This document shows positions 1 to 5,736 of a stretch of 10,425 nt of DNA, piece after piece. The stretch lies in contig CALZQD010000029.1 of assembly GCA_945828175.1 (NCBI GenBank), positions 1 to 10,425 of the forward strand, read 5' to 3'. The position numbers were made by a program, and so were the translations under genes. Numbering within the stretch: position 1 is the first letter of the stretch; the number at the start of each line of letters is the position of its first letter. The notes beneath the pieces were generated by a model, which was not told the origin of the DNA, ran no database searches, and was given only the letters and a program-made list of their open reading frames with translations. This DNA comes from an uncultured Bacteroidales bacterium (GTDB taxonomy: Bacteria > Bacteroidota > Bacteroidia > Bacteroidales > Muribaculaceae).

Positions 1-378
1 GAGGGTAGAGTTGAGCAGCAGCACGCCCTGACTCGCCCAGCGCTCGAGGTTGCCGTCCGCCGGCATCGGTTTGCCCAGGTCACTCTCGATCTCCTTGAAG
101 ATATTGATGAGCGACGGCGGCATCGCAACGCCCGGCGACACCGAGAAACAGAGGCCATTGGCCTGACCGGGGCCATGATAAGGGTCCTGACCGAGGATGA
201 CGACCTTGACCTTGTCGAAAGGACAGGCGTCGAAGGCCGCAAAAATCTTCGAGGCCGGCGGGTAGACCGTCGCCGTGCGGTAACGCTCACGCACGAAGTC
301 GGTCAGCGACTCGAAATAAGGCATATTCCATTGATCGGCGAGTGCTTCACGCCATGTAGGGTCTATTCTGACGTTCAT
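1..378 (-). CDS. ung: Uracil-DNA glycosylase, N-terminal part (cut by window edge)
   Basis: Family 1 uracil-DNA glycosylase removes uracil from DNA by cleaving the N-glycosidic bond, the first step of base excision repair in the cytoplasm. Only the first 126 codons lie in the window; the frame runs open off position 1. The water-activating motif GQDPYHGPGQA is at residues 63-73 with catalytic Asp65, followed by the uracil-binding stretch NGLCFSV (74-80) and the GVLLLN segment near residue 120. The C-terminal DNA-intercalation motif (HPSPLS type) lies outside the window. The family is usually about 220 residues, so a little over half is present. The start (MNVRIDPTWREAL) matches the usual N-terminus of Bacteroidales homologues from memory. 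The gene is divergent from the tRNA-Arg gene and has a candidate -7 box 26 nt upstream. Confidence 0.96.
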   Translation of the reverse strand, partial: MNVRIDPTWREALADQWNMPYFESLTDFVRERYRTATVYPPASKIFAAFDACPFDKVKVVILGQDPYHGPGQANGLCFSVSPGVAMPPSLINIFKEIESDLGKPMPADGNLERWASQGVLLLNSTL

Positions 379-399
379 TCTTAGGCTATTGATTTTCTT

Positions 400-431
400 T
401 TTGCAAATCTACGAAAAAAAGCATAAATTTG
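400..431 (+). promoter_or_regulatory. Promoter of tRNA-Arg (and perhaps the following gene)
   Basis: A -33 element TTTG (400-403) is separated by 20 bp from a perfect -7 element TAAATTTG (424-431), which matches the Bacteroidota primary sigma factor consensus. Transcription would start near 437-440, about 28 nt before the tRNA 5' end. No separate good promoter is visible in the 48 nt between the tRNA and the gene at 587, so this promoter may serve both. Confidence 0.7.
404..411 (-). promoter_or_regulatory. Candidate -7 box for ung
   Basis: Read on the minus strand this is TAGATTTG, an exact match to the Bacteroidota -7 consensus TAnnTTTG, with the ung start codon 25 nt downstream. No convincing TTTG -33 element is visible at the expected distance, so only the -7 box is claimed. 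It lies inside the spacer of the opposing tRNA promoter, so the two promoters overlap face to face. Confidence 0.5.
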
Positions 432-466
432 CAGCCGAATGACAGTTTAAAGGCTGTTAAAACGCT

Positions 467-538
467 GCACCCATAGTTCAATGGATAGAATTACGGATTC
501 CGGTTCCGTCGATTGGGGTTCGACTCCCCATGGGTGTA
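467..538 (+). tRNA. tRNA-Arg, anticodon CCG
   Basis: The cloverleaf folds by hand. The acceptor stem GCACCCA pairs with TGGGTGT (531-537), with a G-U at the first pair, and the discriminator is A538. The D arm is GTTC/GAAT. The anticodon stem ACGGA/TCCGT encloses the loop TTCCGGT, giving anticodon CCG, which reads the arginine codon CGG. The variable loop is 4 nt, and the T stem TGGGG/CCCCA encloses TTCGACT. The sequence after the discriminator is not CCA, so the tail must be added by CCA-adding enzyme, as is common in Bacteroidota. Confidence 0.95.
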
Positions 539-586
539 CTACTTGCTGTGTATCAGATATTTATCTACAGCTAAAGACATATATTC

Positions 587-1429
587 ATGAAAAAATTCAT
601 CACTTTTATGGTCGGCCTGCTTGTCGCAGGCGTTTCTGCTGACGCGCGTTTCTCTGACTATCGCGGTGTCTGGGCGTCAGACAGTGCCGAGGCCGTGATA
701 ACCGATTCGGTATGTATATTTTACGCTCACATAGATTCTACAATGCAGGCCACGCTCGAGGTGCCGTCGTCAGAAATACTTCACAAGACGGTTTTCGCTC
801 CCGGCGGGCTGGTGTCTTTTCCCGAGGACGTCAGACCGCTTGACATCGTGCGTTCAAAGAACAGAATTGTCATTGACGGACAGACTCTTGTCAAGGTCGA
901 GGATATTGAAACGACAACTCCCTACGAGATGAAAGAATGCAGGTCGAAGTATGATGTAGGCGACTGCCTGCAGCAGTGGCGTCTCGGCGCCGCATTCGGC
1001 ACAGACACCGGCGTTGTCTACTGCGAGGTCAACACCAACCGCCACATGGCAGTCTATATGGTCAATCCGACGATGACATATATCAGGTCGGCGGCGACGC
1101 GCAATAACAACAACGGAACGCTTTTCTTTCAGAATATCAGGATGATGAAGAACAGCAATACGGGAGAATATACAATGGCAATCGAGCCTGACAATCTTGC
1201 CGCGACCCGTGACGACCTCGAAATCGACAACTCTCAGTTTCAGCCTGACAAGTGTACTTTCACTCCGGGTGGCGGCATCTACTGGTCGCTTATATCGTTC
1301 GGGCCAGATAAAATACTCATCAACGGCTGCGGCGAGACCTATCACGTTGACCGCCCCGTCAGCCCCGACAACTGCTGTGAATGGATCAAATTCGAGCCCT
1401 ACGGCCGCGAGGATTATTTCTTGCGGTAG
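587..1429 (+). CDS. Secreted protein of unknown function, 280 aa
   Basis: I do not recognise this family. Residues 1-20 form a type I signal peptide: MKKF, then a hydrophobic stretch, then an SADA cleavage site. There is no lipobox cysteine, so a soluble periplasmic or exported protein is expected. The mature part has no transmembrane segment and carries eight cysteines (43, 118, 127, 146, 223, 248, 263, 264). That is many for a protein this size and fits disulfide bonding outside the cytoplasm. The sequence is rich in Asp, Asn, Tyr and alternating hydrophobics, suggesting a beta-rich fold, but this is only an impression. No Shine-Dalgarno sequence precedes the ATG. The gene follows the tRNA by 48 nt, probably sharing its promoter. 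Its last 16 nt overlap the 3' end of the convergent gene on the other strand. Confidence 0.8.
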   Translation: MKKFITFMVGLLVAGVSADARFSDYRGVWASDSAEAVITDSVCIFYAHIDSTMQATLEVPSSEILHKTVFAPGGLVSFPEDVRPLDIVRSKNRIVIDGQTLVKVEDIETTTPYEMKECRSKYDVGDCLQQWRLGAAFGTDTGVVYCEVNTNRHMAVYMVNPTMTYIRSAATRNNNNGTLFFQNIRMMKNSNTGEYTMAIEPDNLAATRDDLEIDNSQFQPDKCTFTPGGGIYWSLISFGPDKILINGCGETYHVDRPVSPDNCCEWIKFEPYGREDYFLR

Positions 1430-1821
1430 TCAATGTCCCCGATTATGTCGGCTGCAGTGCAGTCGACGGGCATTTCTTTTGTGAGAATAAAATGCCACAC
1501 ATAAATGTTGTCGCTGTTGGAATTGATGATTATGGCGTCTTTGTATTCCCAACCTTTCTTAGCCATATAGGCGAAAACATTCATAGGCGATGCGAATGAC
1601 ATCTTTTTGTTTGTCTCGGGGTTGTAGATCCAGCCTCTTGCATCTATTGCTTTGTCGGCGATGCCGAAGTCGACAGTAGCGTTGACGTCGTCTTTCAAAA
1701 GATTATATCTTTCGCATTTTACATCACAATAAATTTTCATTTTGGGAGTTTCACACTCTTGAGCATGTGCCATAGCGACACTGGCCAAAAAACATACGAT
1801 TAGGAATATAAACTTTTTCAT
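1414..1821 (-). CDS. Small secreted protein of unknown function, 135 aa
   Basis: This is a short exported protein. Residues 1-20 are a clear signal peptide (MKKFIFLIVC onward) with a predicted cut at AHA|QE. The mature chain of about 115 residues has cysteines at 23, 32, 36 and 121. Its middle part (about 78-112: SPMNVFAYMAKKGWEY, later NIYVWHFILTKE) resembles a pattern I recall in many small uncharacterised Bacteroidales exported proteins, in which an 'ALNYM..LGWEF' stretch precedes a 'VYHWLLKK' strand. No function is known for them. It lies 28 nt downstream of the antitoxin gene on the same strand and could be cotranscribed with it. There is no sign that it is part of the toxin-antitoxin module. 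Its 3' end overlaps the opposing gene by 16 nt. Confidence 0.8.
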   Translation of the reverse strand: MKKFIFLIVCFLASVAMAHAQECETPKMKIYCDVKCERYNLLKDDVNATVDFGIADKAIDARGWIYNPETNKKMSFASPMNVFAYMAKKGWEYKDAIIINSNSDNIYVWHFILTKEMPVDCTAADIIGDIDYRKK

Positions 1822-1849
1822 GGAAGAGAGATTCAGTTATTAAAAATCG

Positions 1850-2134
1850 CTATAATATGGTCAGTGCGACACGTTTGCCAAGACCTTCGAAAATTCTGAA
1901 AAGCGTGCTGAGCTGTACGTCGGCTTTGCCGTTTTCGATGCGTGAAATATATGTTTTCTTCGTTCCGATACGCTCTGCGAGTTGCGCTTGAGTGAGTCCG
2001 GCGCGAAGCCGTTCCTCTTTCAGAGTTTCGGCAAGACAGAATGTTTGAGTCTCTTTGTCGAATTCATCACGCTCAGGTGTCCCCGGCTTTCCGTACTCAA
2101 CATCAAGCAATTCATCAAGTGTCTGACAATTCAT
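1850..2134 (-). CDS. higA: HigA-type antitoxin, XRE helix-turn-helix
   Basis: This is the antitoxin and probable autorepressor partner of the adjacent toxin. An XRE/Cro-C1 helix-turn-helix fills the C-terminal half: LKEERLRAGLTQAQLAERIG, then TKKTYISRIENGKADVQLSTLFRIF. The N-terminal DELLDVEYGKPGTPERDEFD region is typical of XRE antitoxins paired with Gp49-like toxins. I prefer the ATG at 2134 (94 aa). It is preceded at 7-nt spacing by AGAGGA, and homologues from memory begin near MxxxTLDELLD. An in-frame ATG at 2161 would add nine residues (MGRNKEDLI) and overlap the toxin stop by 8 nt, which is also plausible through translational coupling. The gene is AT-rich relative to radA. The symbol reflects family and gene order, not a proven function. 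Confidence 0.9.
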   Translation of the reverse strand: MNCQTLDELLDVEYGKPGTPERDEFDKETQTFCLAETLKEERLRAGLTQAQLAERIGTKKTYISRIENGKADVQLSTLFRIFEGLGKRVALTIL

Positions 2135-2141
2135 TATGAGG

Positions 2142-2147
2142 TCCTCT
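2142..2147 (-). promoter_or_regulatory. Ribosome binding site AGAGGA of the antitoxin
   Basis: On the minus strand AGAGGA stands 7 nt before the ATG at 2134. It is one of only two clear Shine-Dalgarno-like sites in the window and is the main reason for choosing 2134 over the overlapping upstream ATG at 2161. Confidence 0.55.
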
Positions 2148-2153
2148 TTATTT

Positions 2154-2498
2154 CTACCCATGATTTTTCTCTTTAAAATATTCGTTCATTAGTTTTGTTG
2201 CCTTTTCAATTTCTTTTGAAGGCGTTTTTTGAGTCTTTTTCTGAAATCCGTTGAACAGAATTACAAGTTCACCCTCGTCAAAGCAACAGAAAACCCTGAA
2301 TATGTTGCCGGCAAATTCGATTCGGATTTCATAAAGCCCTTTTACGTCGCTGATTGCTTTGAATATAGACACTGGGAGTCTATCTATGGTCGATATCCAA
2401 ACCAACACCTGCGAAATCTTTTTTCGAACTTGAGGCGTCTGAGCTTTGTAAAACTCAAGGAAGTATTGCTTGTAAAATTTTACAGTTCTATGTGCCAT
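2154..2498 (-). CDS. higB: HigB/RelE-superfamily toxin, phage Gp49-like
   Basis: This 114-residue protein is the toxin of a type II module, expected to be an mRNA interferase that cleaves ribosome-associated mRNA. The Gp49-like hallmark is clear. After a helical N-terminus (about 1-35) come the strands GLYEIRIEFAGNIFRVF (54-70) and ELVILFNGFQKKTQKTP (77-93), ending in a helix SKEIEKATKLMNEYF (94-108). The conserved K-K-T-x-K-T-P element and basic residues are where RelE-fold nucleases place their RNA-binding and catalytic side chains. The toxin gene comes first and the antitoxin second, the higBA order and the opposite of most toxin-antitoxin modules. It sits 80 nt downstream of radA with its own -7 box. 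Base composition is much more AT-rich than radA, suggesting acquisition by transfer. Confidence 0.92.
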   Translation of the reverse strand: MAHRTVKFYKQYFLEFYKAQTPQVRKKISQVLVWISTIDRLPVSIFKAISDVKGLYEIRIEFAGNIFRVFCCFDEGELVILFNGFQKKTQKTPSKEIEKATKLMNEYFKEKNHG

Positions 2499-2517
2499 GA
2501 TTATAGGATTCCAACCA

Positions 2518-2525
2518 CAAAGTTA
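2518..2525 (-). promoter_or_regulatory. Candidate -7 box of higBA
   Basis: The minus strand reads TAACTTTG, an exact TAnnTTTG match, 19 nt before the toxin ATG. This gives a leader of about 12 nt. No good TTTG element is found about 20 bp upstream, so promoter strength is uncertain. The box overlaps a direct repeat that may be the HigA operator. Confidence 0.5.
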
Positions 2526-2539
2526 ACTAAAAAGTTTAC
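2519..2539. promoter_or_regulatory. Candidate HigA operator: direct repeat over the promoter
   Basis: AAAGTTAAC (2519-2527) and AAAGTTTAC (2531-2539) match at 8 of 9 positions and are offset by 12 bp. The first copy lies on the -7 box and contains the palindrome GTTAAC. Repeats over the core promoter are where XRE antitoxins normally repress their own operon. The assignment to HigA is inference. Confidence 0.35.
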
Positions 2540-2578
2540 ACTGCTGAATAATTTTTTAGTTTTTATTTGATTTGTTTG

Positions 2579-3946
2579 TTAGCCGAACATGGCGCGGAAG
2601 GCTTCTTCGACTTTTGCGACTTCGTGGATGTTGATTCTGAAGCGGGCTGTGTCGACGCCCTTGAGGTTATTGCGTGGCACGAGAATGTCGGTCATACCGA
2701 GTTTTTCGGCTTCGACGATGCGCTGTTCGAGGCGGGTGACGGGCCGTATCTCGCCTGAGAGGCCGACTTCGCCCGTCATGCAGAAGCCCTTGGGGATGGC
2801 CATGTCGACGTTGCTCGACAGGATGGCGGCGATGACGCCGAGGTCGAGGGCGGGGTCGCTGACCTTGAGTCCGCCGGCGATGTTGAGGAAGACGTCTTTC
2901 TGGGCCAGTTTGAAGCCGACACGTTTCTCAAGAACAGCGAGGAGCATATTCATGCGCTTGGCGTCGAAGCCCGTGACTGAGCGCTGCGGTGTGCCGTAGG
3001 CGGCTGTGCTGACAAGGGCCTGGACTTCGATGAGGAATGGACGCGCGCCGTCGACGGTGACACCGATGGCGACACCCGAGAGTTGTTCGGCGGGGTGGGA
3101 TAGCAGCAGTTCGGACGGGTTGGCGACTTCACGGAGGCCGCGGCGGCACATTTCGTAGATGCCTAACTCAGAGGTGCTGCCGAAGCGGTTTTTGATGGCG
3201 CGCAGAAGGCGGTACATATACTGGCTGTCGCCTTCGAACTGGAGGACGGCGTCGACGATGTGCTCGAGGACTTTCGGGCCGGCGAGGGTGCCTTCTTTGT
3301 TGATGTGGCCGATGAGTATGACGGGCACATTCGACTCTTTGGCGTATTTGAGGAGCCGGGCGGCGCATTCTCTGACCTGGCTGACGCTGGAAGCGTCCGA
3401 CTCGATGTCCTCGGTGGAGATGGTCTGTATCGAGTCGATGACGATGATGCCGGGATTGAGTTCGTCGATGTGGGTGAAGATGGTTTCGAGCGATGTCTCG
3501 CAGACGATGAAGCAGTTGTCGCTGCCTCGGCCGATGCGGTCGGCTCGCAGTTTGAGCTGGGTGGCGCTTTCTTCGCCCGAGACGTAGAGTATGGTCTTGG
3601 ATTTGATAGACAGGAGATTCTGGAGGACGAGGGTCGATTTGCCGATGCCGGGCTCACCGCCGATGAGGATGATTGAGCCCGGGACAAGGCCGCCGCCGAG
3701 AACGCGGTTGAGCTCTTCGCTGGGGAGGTGGATGCGCGGGTCGTCGGAGGCGACGATGCTGTTGATGGTCTGGGCGACGCTGCGTCCGGCTTTTGAAGGC
3801 GAGAGGGTCTTCGACGGCCCGGCGGCGACTTTCTCTTCGACCATGGTGTTCCACTCGCCGCAGGAGGGGCAGCGGCCGGCCCACTTGGGCGAGTCGGCGC
3901 CGCATGACGAGCAGAACCAAAGTGATTTATATTTTGTCTTTGCCAT
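2579..3946 (-). CDS. radA: DNA recombination/repair protein RadA (Sms)
   Basis: RadA is a hexameric RecA-like ATPase that helps process recombination intermediates, promoting branch migration and D-loop extension. At 455 residues it is full length. Domains in order: an N-terminal four-cysteine zinc finger (Cys12, Cys15, Cys26, Cys29); the RecA-like ATPase core with Walker A GEPGIGKST (Lys103) and Walker B IIVIDS ending at Asp171; the RadA-specific KNRFG motif (252-256); and a C-terminal Lon-protease-like domain from about residue 275. That last domain is a scaffold in this family, not an active protease. The ATG follows the methyltransferase stop by 14 nt, so it is probably the last gene of the four-gene operon. 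No clear terminator follows it. Confidence 0.97.
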   Translation of the reverse strand: MAKTKYKSLWFCSSCGADSPKWAGRCPSCGEWNTMVEEKVAAGPSKTLSPSKAGRSVAQTINSIVASDDPRIHLPSEELNRVLGGGLVPGSIILIGGEPGIGKSTLVLQNLLSIKSKTILYVSGEESATQLKLRADRIGRGSDNCFIVCETSLETIFTHIDELNPGIIVIDSIQTISTEDIESDASSVSQVRECAARLLKYAKESNVPVILIGHINKEGTLAGPKVLEHIVDAVLQFEGDSQYMYRLLRAIKNRFGSTSELGIYEMCRRGLREVANPSELLLSHPAEQLSGVAIGVTVDGARPFLIEVQALVSTAAYGTPQRSVTGFDAKRMNMLLAVLEKRVGFKLAQKDVFLNIAGGLKVSDPALDLGVIAAILSSNVDMAIPKGFCMTGEVGLSGEIRPVTRLEQRIVEAEKLGMTDILVPRNNLKGVDTARFRINIHEVAKVEEAFRAMFG

Positions 3947-3960
3947 AAGGTTGTGGCTGT

Positions 3961-4740
3961 TTAGTTTCGTGACTTAATCTGACGGCTGCGGAACTCCGAG
4001 AGGGTGATGGCCGTGGCTGTGGCGACGTTGAGCGACTCTGACGTGGGACGTCCGGGCGGGAATGAGGGTATCAGCAACCGCCGGTCGACCATAGAGGCGA
4101 TGGCATCGCTGATGCCGCGGCCTTCGTTGCCCATTACGATGACGCCGGTGGCGCCGAGGGCTGTGTCGTAGATGTTTTCGCCGTCGAGGAAGGTGCCGTA
4201 GACTGCCGCCGGGGCTATGGCTGAAATCATGGCGGCGAGGTCGCCGTAATGGACACGGACGCGGGCGATTGCGCCCATGGTGGCCTGGACGGTCTTGGGA
4301 TTCCAAAGGTCGGCGCTGTCGTCGGAGGCGATTATCGTGGTGACGCCGAACCAGTCGCAGGCGCGGATGATGGTGCCGAGGTTGCCGGGGTCCTGGACGC
4401 GGTCGAGGGCGACGACGAGCTGCGAGGCTGCGGCGCGGGCGTCGAGGGCGGCATCGGGGATGCGGTAGACGGCGATGACTTCGGGCGGCGTCTTGAGCGA
4501 GGAGATGCGGCCGAGCTCGGTGCGCGGAGCCTGAATCACATTGTCGCGACCGACGGCATTGACGACGGCCGCGTTGGCCTCAATCCATGAGGCCGTGGCC
4601 AGTAGCGCCTCGCAGCTGAAGGCGGCGACGGTGTCGGCGACGCATTTCGAGCCTTCGGCTACGAAGAGGCCGTATTCGCGGCGGTATTTGGCCTCGGCGA
4701 GCGAGCGGATTTTTTTTCGGAGTGAGTTGGTCAGTTCCAT
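3961..4740 (-). CDS. TrmH/SpoU-family RNA 2'-O-ribose methyltransferase
   Basis: This is a SPOUT-class methyltransferase that uses S-adenosylmethionine to methylate a ribose 2'-OH in tRNA or rRNA. The exact target cannot be read from the sequence. An N-terminal substrate-binding domain of the L30e-like type (about 1-95, with RREYGLFVAEGSKCV) precedes the knotted catalytic domain. All three SpoU motifs are present: motif 1 DPGNLGTIIRA with Asn120 and Arg126, motif 2 VMGNEGRGIS with Glu206, and motif 3 SESLNVATATAITLSEF (234-250). The length, 259 residues, is normal. It starts 13 nt after bioB and ends 14 nt before radA, so cotranscription is likely. No functional link to biotin or recombination is evident. 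Confidence 0.94.
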   Translation of the reverse strand: MELTNSLRKKIRSLAEAKYRREYGLFVAEGSKCVADTVAAFSCEALLATASWIEANAAVVNAVGRDNVIQAPRTELGRISSLKTPPEVIAVYRIPDAALDARAAASQLVVALDRVQDPGNLGTIIRACDWFGVTTIIASDDSADLWNPKTVQATMGAIARVRVHYGDLAAMISAIAPAAVYGTFLDGENIYDTALGATGVIVMGNEGRGISDAIASMVDRRLLIPSFPPGRPTSESLNVATATAITLSEFRSRQIKSRN

Positions 4741-4753
4741 GGCGTGAGAGCTC

Positions 4754-5710
4754 TTAGAATTTATAGCCGGCTTCTTCGGCGAGGGCGCGGTCTTCGTCAG
4801 TAGTAGATCCGATTGTCGTCAGCAGGTCGCCGACGATGGCGCCGTTGATGCCGATGCGCAGAGCCTCGAGTTGGGTAGCGCGGCTGAGACGTGCGCGGCC
4901 TCCGGCGAAACGCAGCTGCGTCCCGGGGTGGATGAAGCGGAAGAGGGCGACGGTGTCGAGAATCTCGTCGTCGATGATGGGCGCTGTGCCTTCGAGCGGG
5001 GTGCCGGGGATGGGGTTGAGGATGTTGATGGGAATCGATACGGGACGGGCGCGGCGCAGCGTCAGGGCAAATTCGACGCGCTGGCGGCGGCTCTCGCCCA
5101 TGCCGATGATGCCGCCCGAGCAGACGTCGAGGCCCTCGGCGTGGGCTGCTTCGATTGTGGCGAGCTTGTCGTCGATGGTATGGGTGGTGCAGAGGGTAGC
5201 GAAGTGCGACGGCGCAGTCTCGAGGTTGCAATGGTAGCGCTTGATGCCGGCCTCTTTGAGGCGGTGCATGGCTTCGCGGTCGACCAGACCGAGCGAGGCA
5301 CAGGCGAGGATGCGGCCGTCGGCAACGATGTCGGCGATCATGTCGCAGACGCCGTCGAGGCTCTTGCCGGTGACGGCGCGGCCGCTGGTGACGATAGAGA
5401 AGCGCTTTACGCCGCGGGCGATGTTGTGGCGTGCGGCTGTCATGCAGTCGTCGCGGCTGATGAGGCCGTAGGTCTCGCAGTTGGTATTGAAATGGGCCGA
5501 CTGGGCGCACCACTTGCAGTTTTCGGAGCAGCGGCCCGAGCGGGCGTTGACGATAGAGCAGGAATCGAAGTCGCGGCTTGAGAAAGCGGCCGTAATCTCG
5601 GCGGCTGCGTCGCGGAGGGCCTTGCTGTCGCCGCACTCGGCGAGGGCGTAGGCTTCGTCGTCGGTGAGCTGTCCGTCGGCGAGAACTTTTTGCTTTAATT
5701 TTTCAATCAT
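4754..5710 (-). CDS. bioB: Biotin synthase, probably the anaerobe-type enzyme
   Basis: This radical-SAM enzyme inserts sulfur into dethiobiotin in the last step of biotin synthesis. The SAM-binding 4Fe-4S motif is Cys61-x3-Cys65-x2-Cys68 (RCSENCKWCAQS). Further family blocks are ACASLGL, RYHCNLETAP, VCSGGIIGMGE, PINILNPIPGTPLEG and LRFAGGR. Of the auxiliary-cluster ligands known in E. coli BioB, the equivalents of Cys128 (Cys137 here), Cys188 (Cys197) and Arg260 (Arg267) are present. The Cys97 equivalent is Ser105 in RFSIVTSGR, and Cys161 replaces a His of the YNHN motif. This agrees with the auxiliary cluster of the BioB class reported for obligate anaerobes. Length is 318 residues, normal. 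No other biotin gene lies nearby. It sits 26 nt after the ligase gene in the same operon. Confidence 0.96.
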   Translation of the reverse strand: MIEKLKQKVLADGQLTDDEAYALAECGDSKALRDAAAEITAAFSSRDFDSCSIVNARSGRCSENCKWCAQSAHFNTNCETYGLISRDDCMTAARHNIARGVKRFSIVTSGRAVTGKSLDGVCDMIADIVADGRILACASLGLVDREAMHRLKEAGIKRYHCNLETAPSHFATLCTTHTIDDKLATIEAAHAEGLDVCSGGIIGMGESRRQRVEFALTLRRARPVSIPINILNPIPGTPLEGTAPIIDDEILDTVALFRFIHPGTQLRFAGGRARLSRATQLEALRIGINGAIVGDLLTTIGSTTDEDRALAEEAGYKF

Positions 5711-5736
5711 AGCTGATTACCTTTTCGCAAAATCGG

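Noticed and set aside
545..571. Imperfect dyad GCTGT/ACAGC with inner AGATA/TATCT just after the tRNA
   Set aside because: It has a five-base bulge, a two- to four-base loop and no following T-run, so neither a terminator nor a known regulatory RNA can be supported.
854..1345. A 163-codon minus-strand open frame opposite the first secreted protein
   Set aside because: It lacks a signal peptide or domain and has no promoter. The plus-strand frame has a clear signal peptide and a start near the tRNA, so it is preferred.
2229..2570. A 113-codon plus-strand open frame over the toxin gene
   Set aside because: It is antisense to an unmistakable Gp49-like toxin and shows no family features of its own.
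4797..5636. Long open frames within or opposite bioB, such as 4797-5636 (minus, other frame) and 4871-5581 (plus)
   Set aside because: They are very rich in Arg/His or Ala/Gly/Asp and have no motif. They lie over a clear bioB gene and arise from GC-biased codon use.
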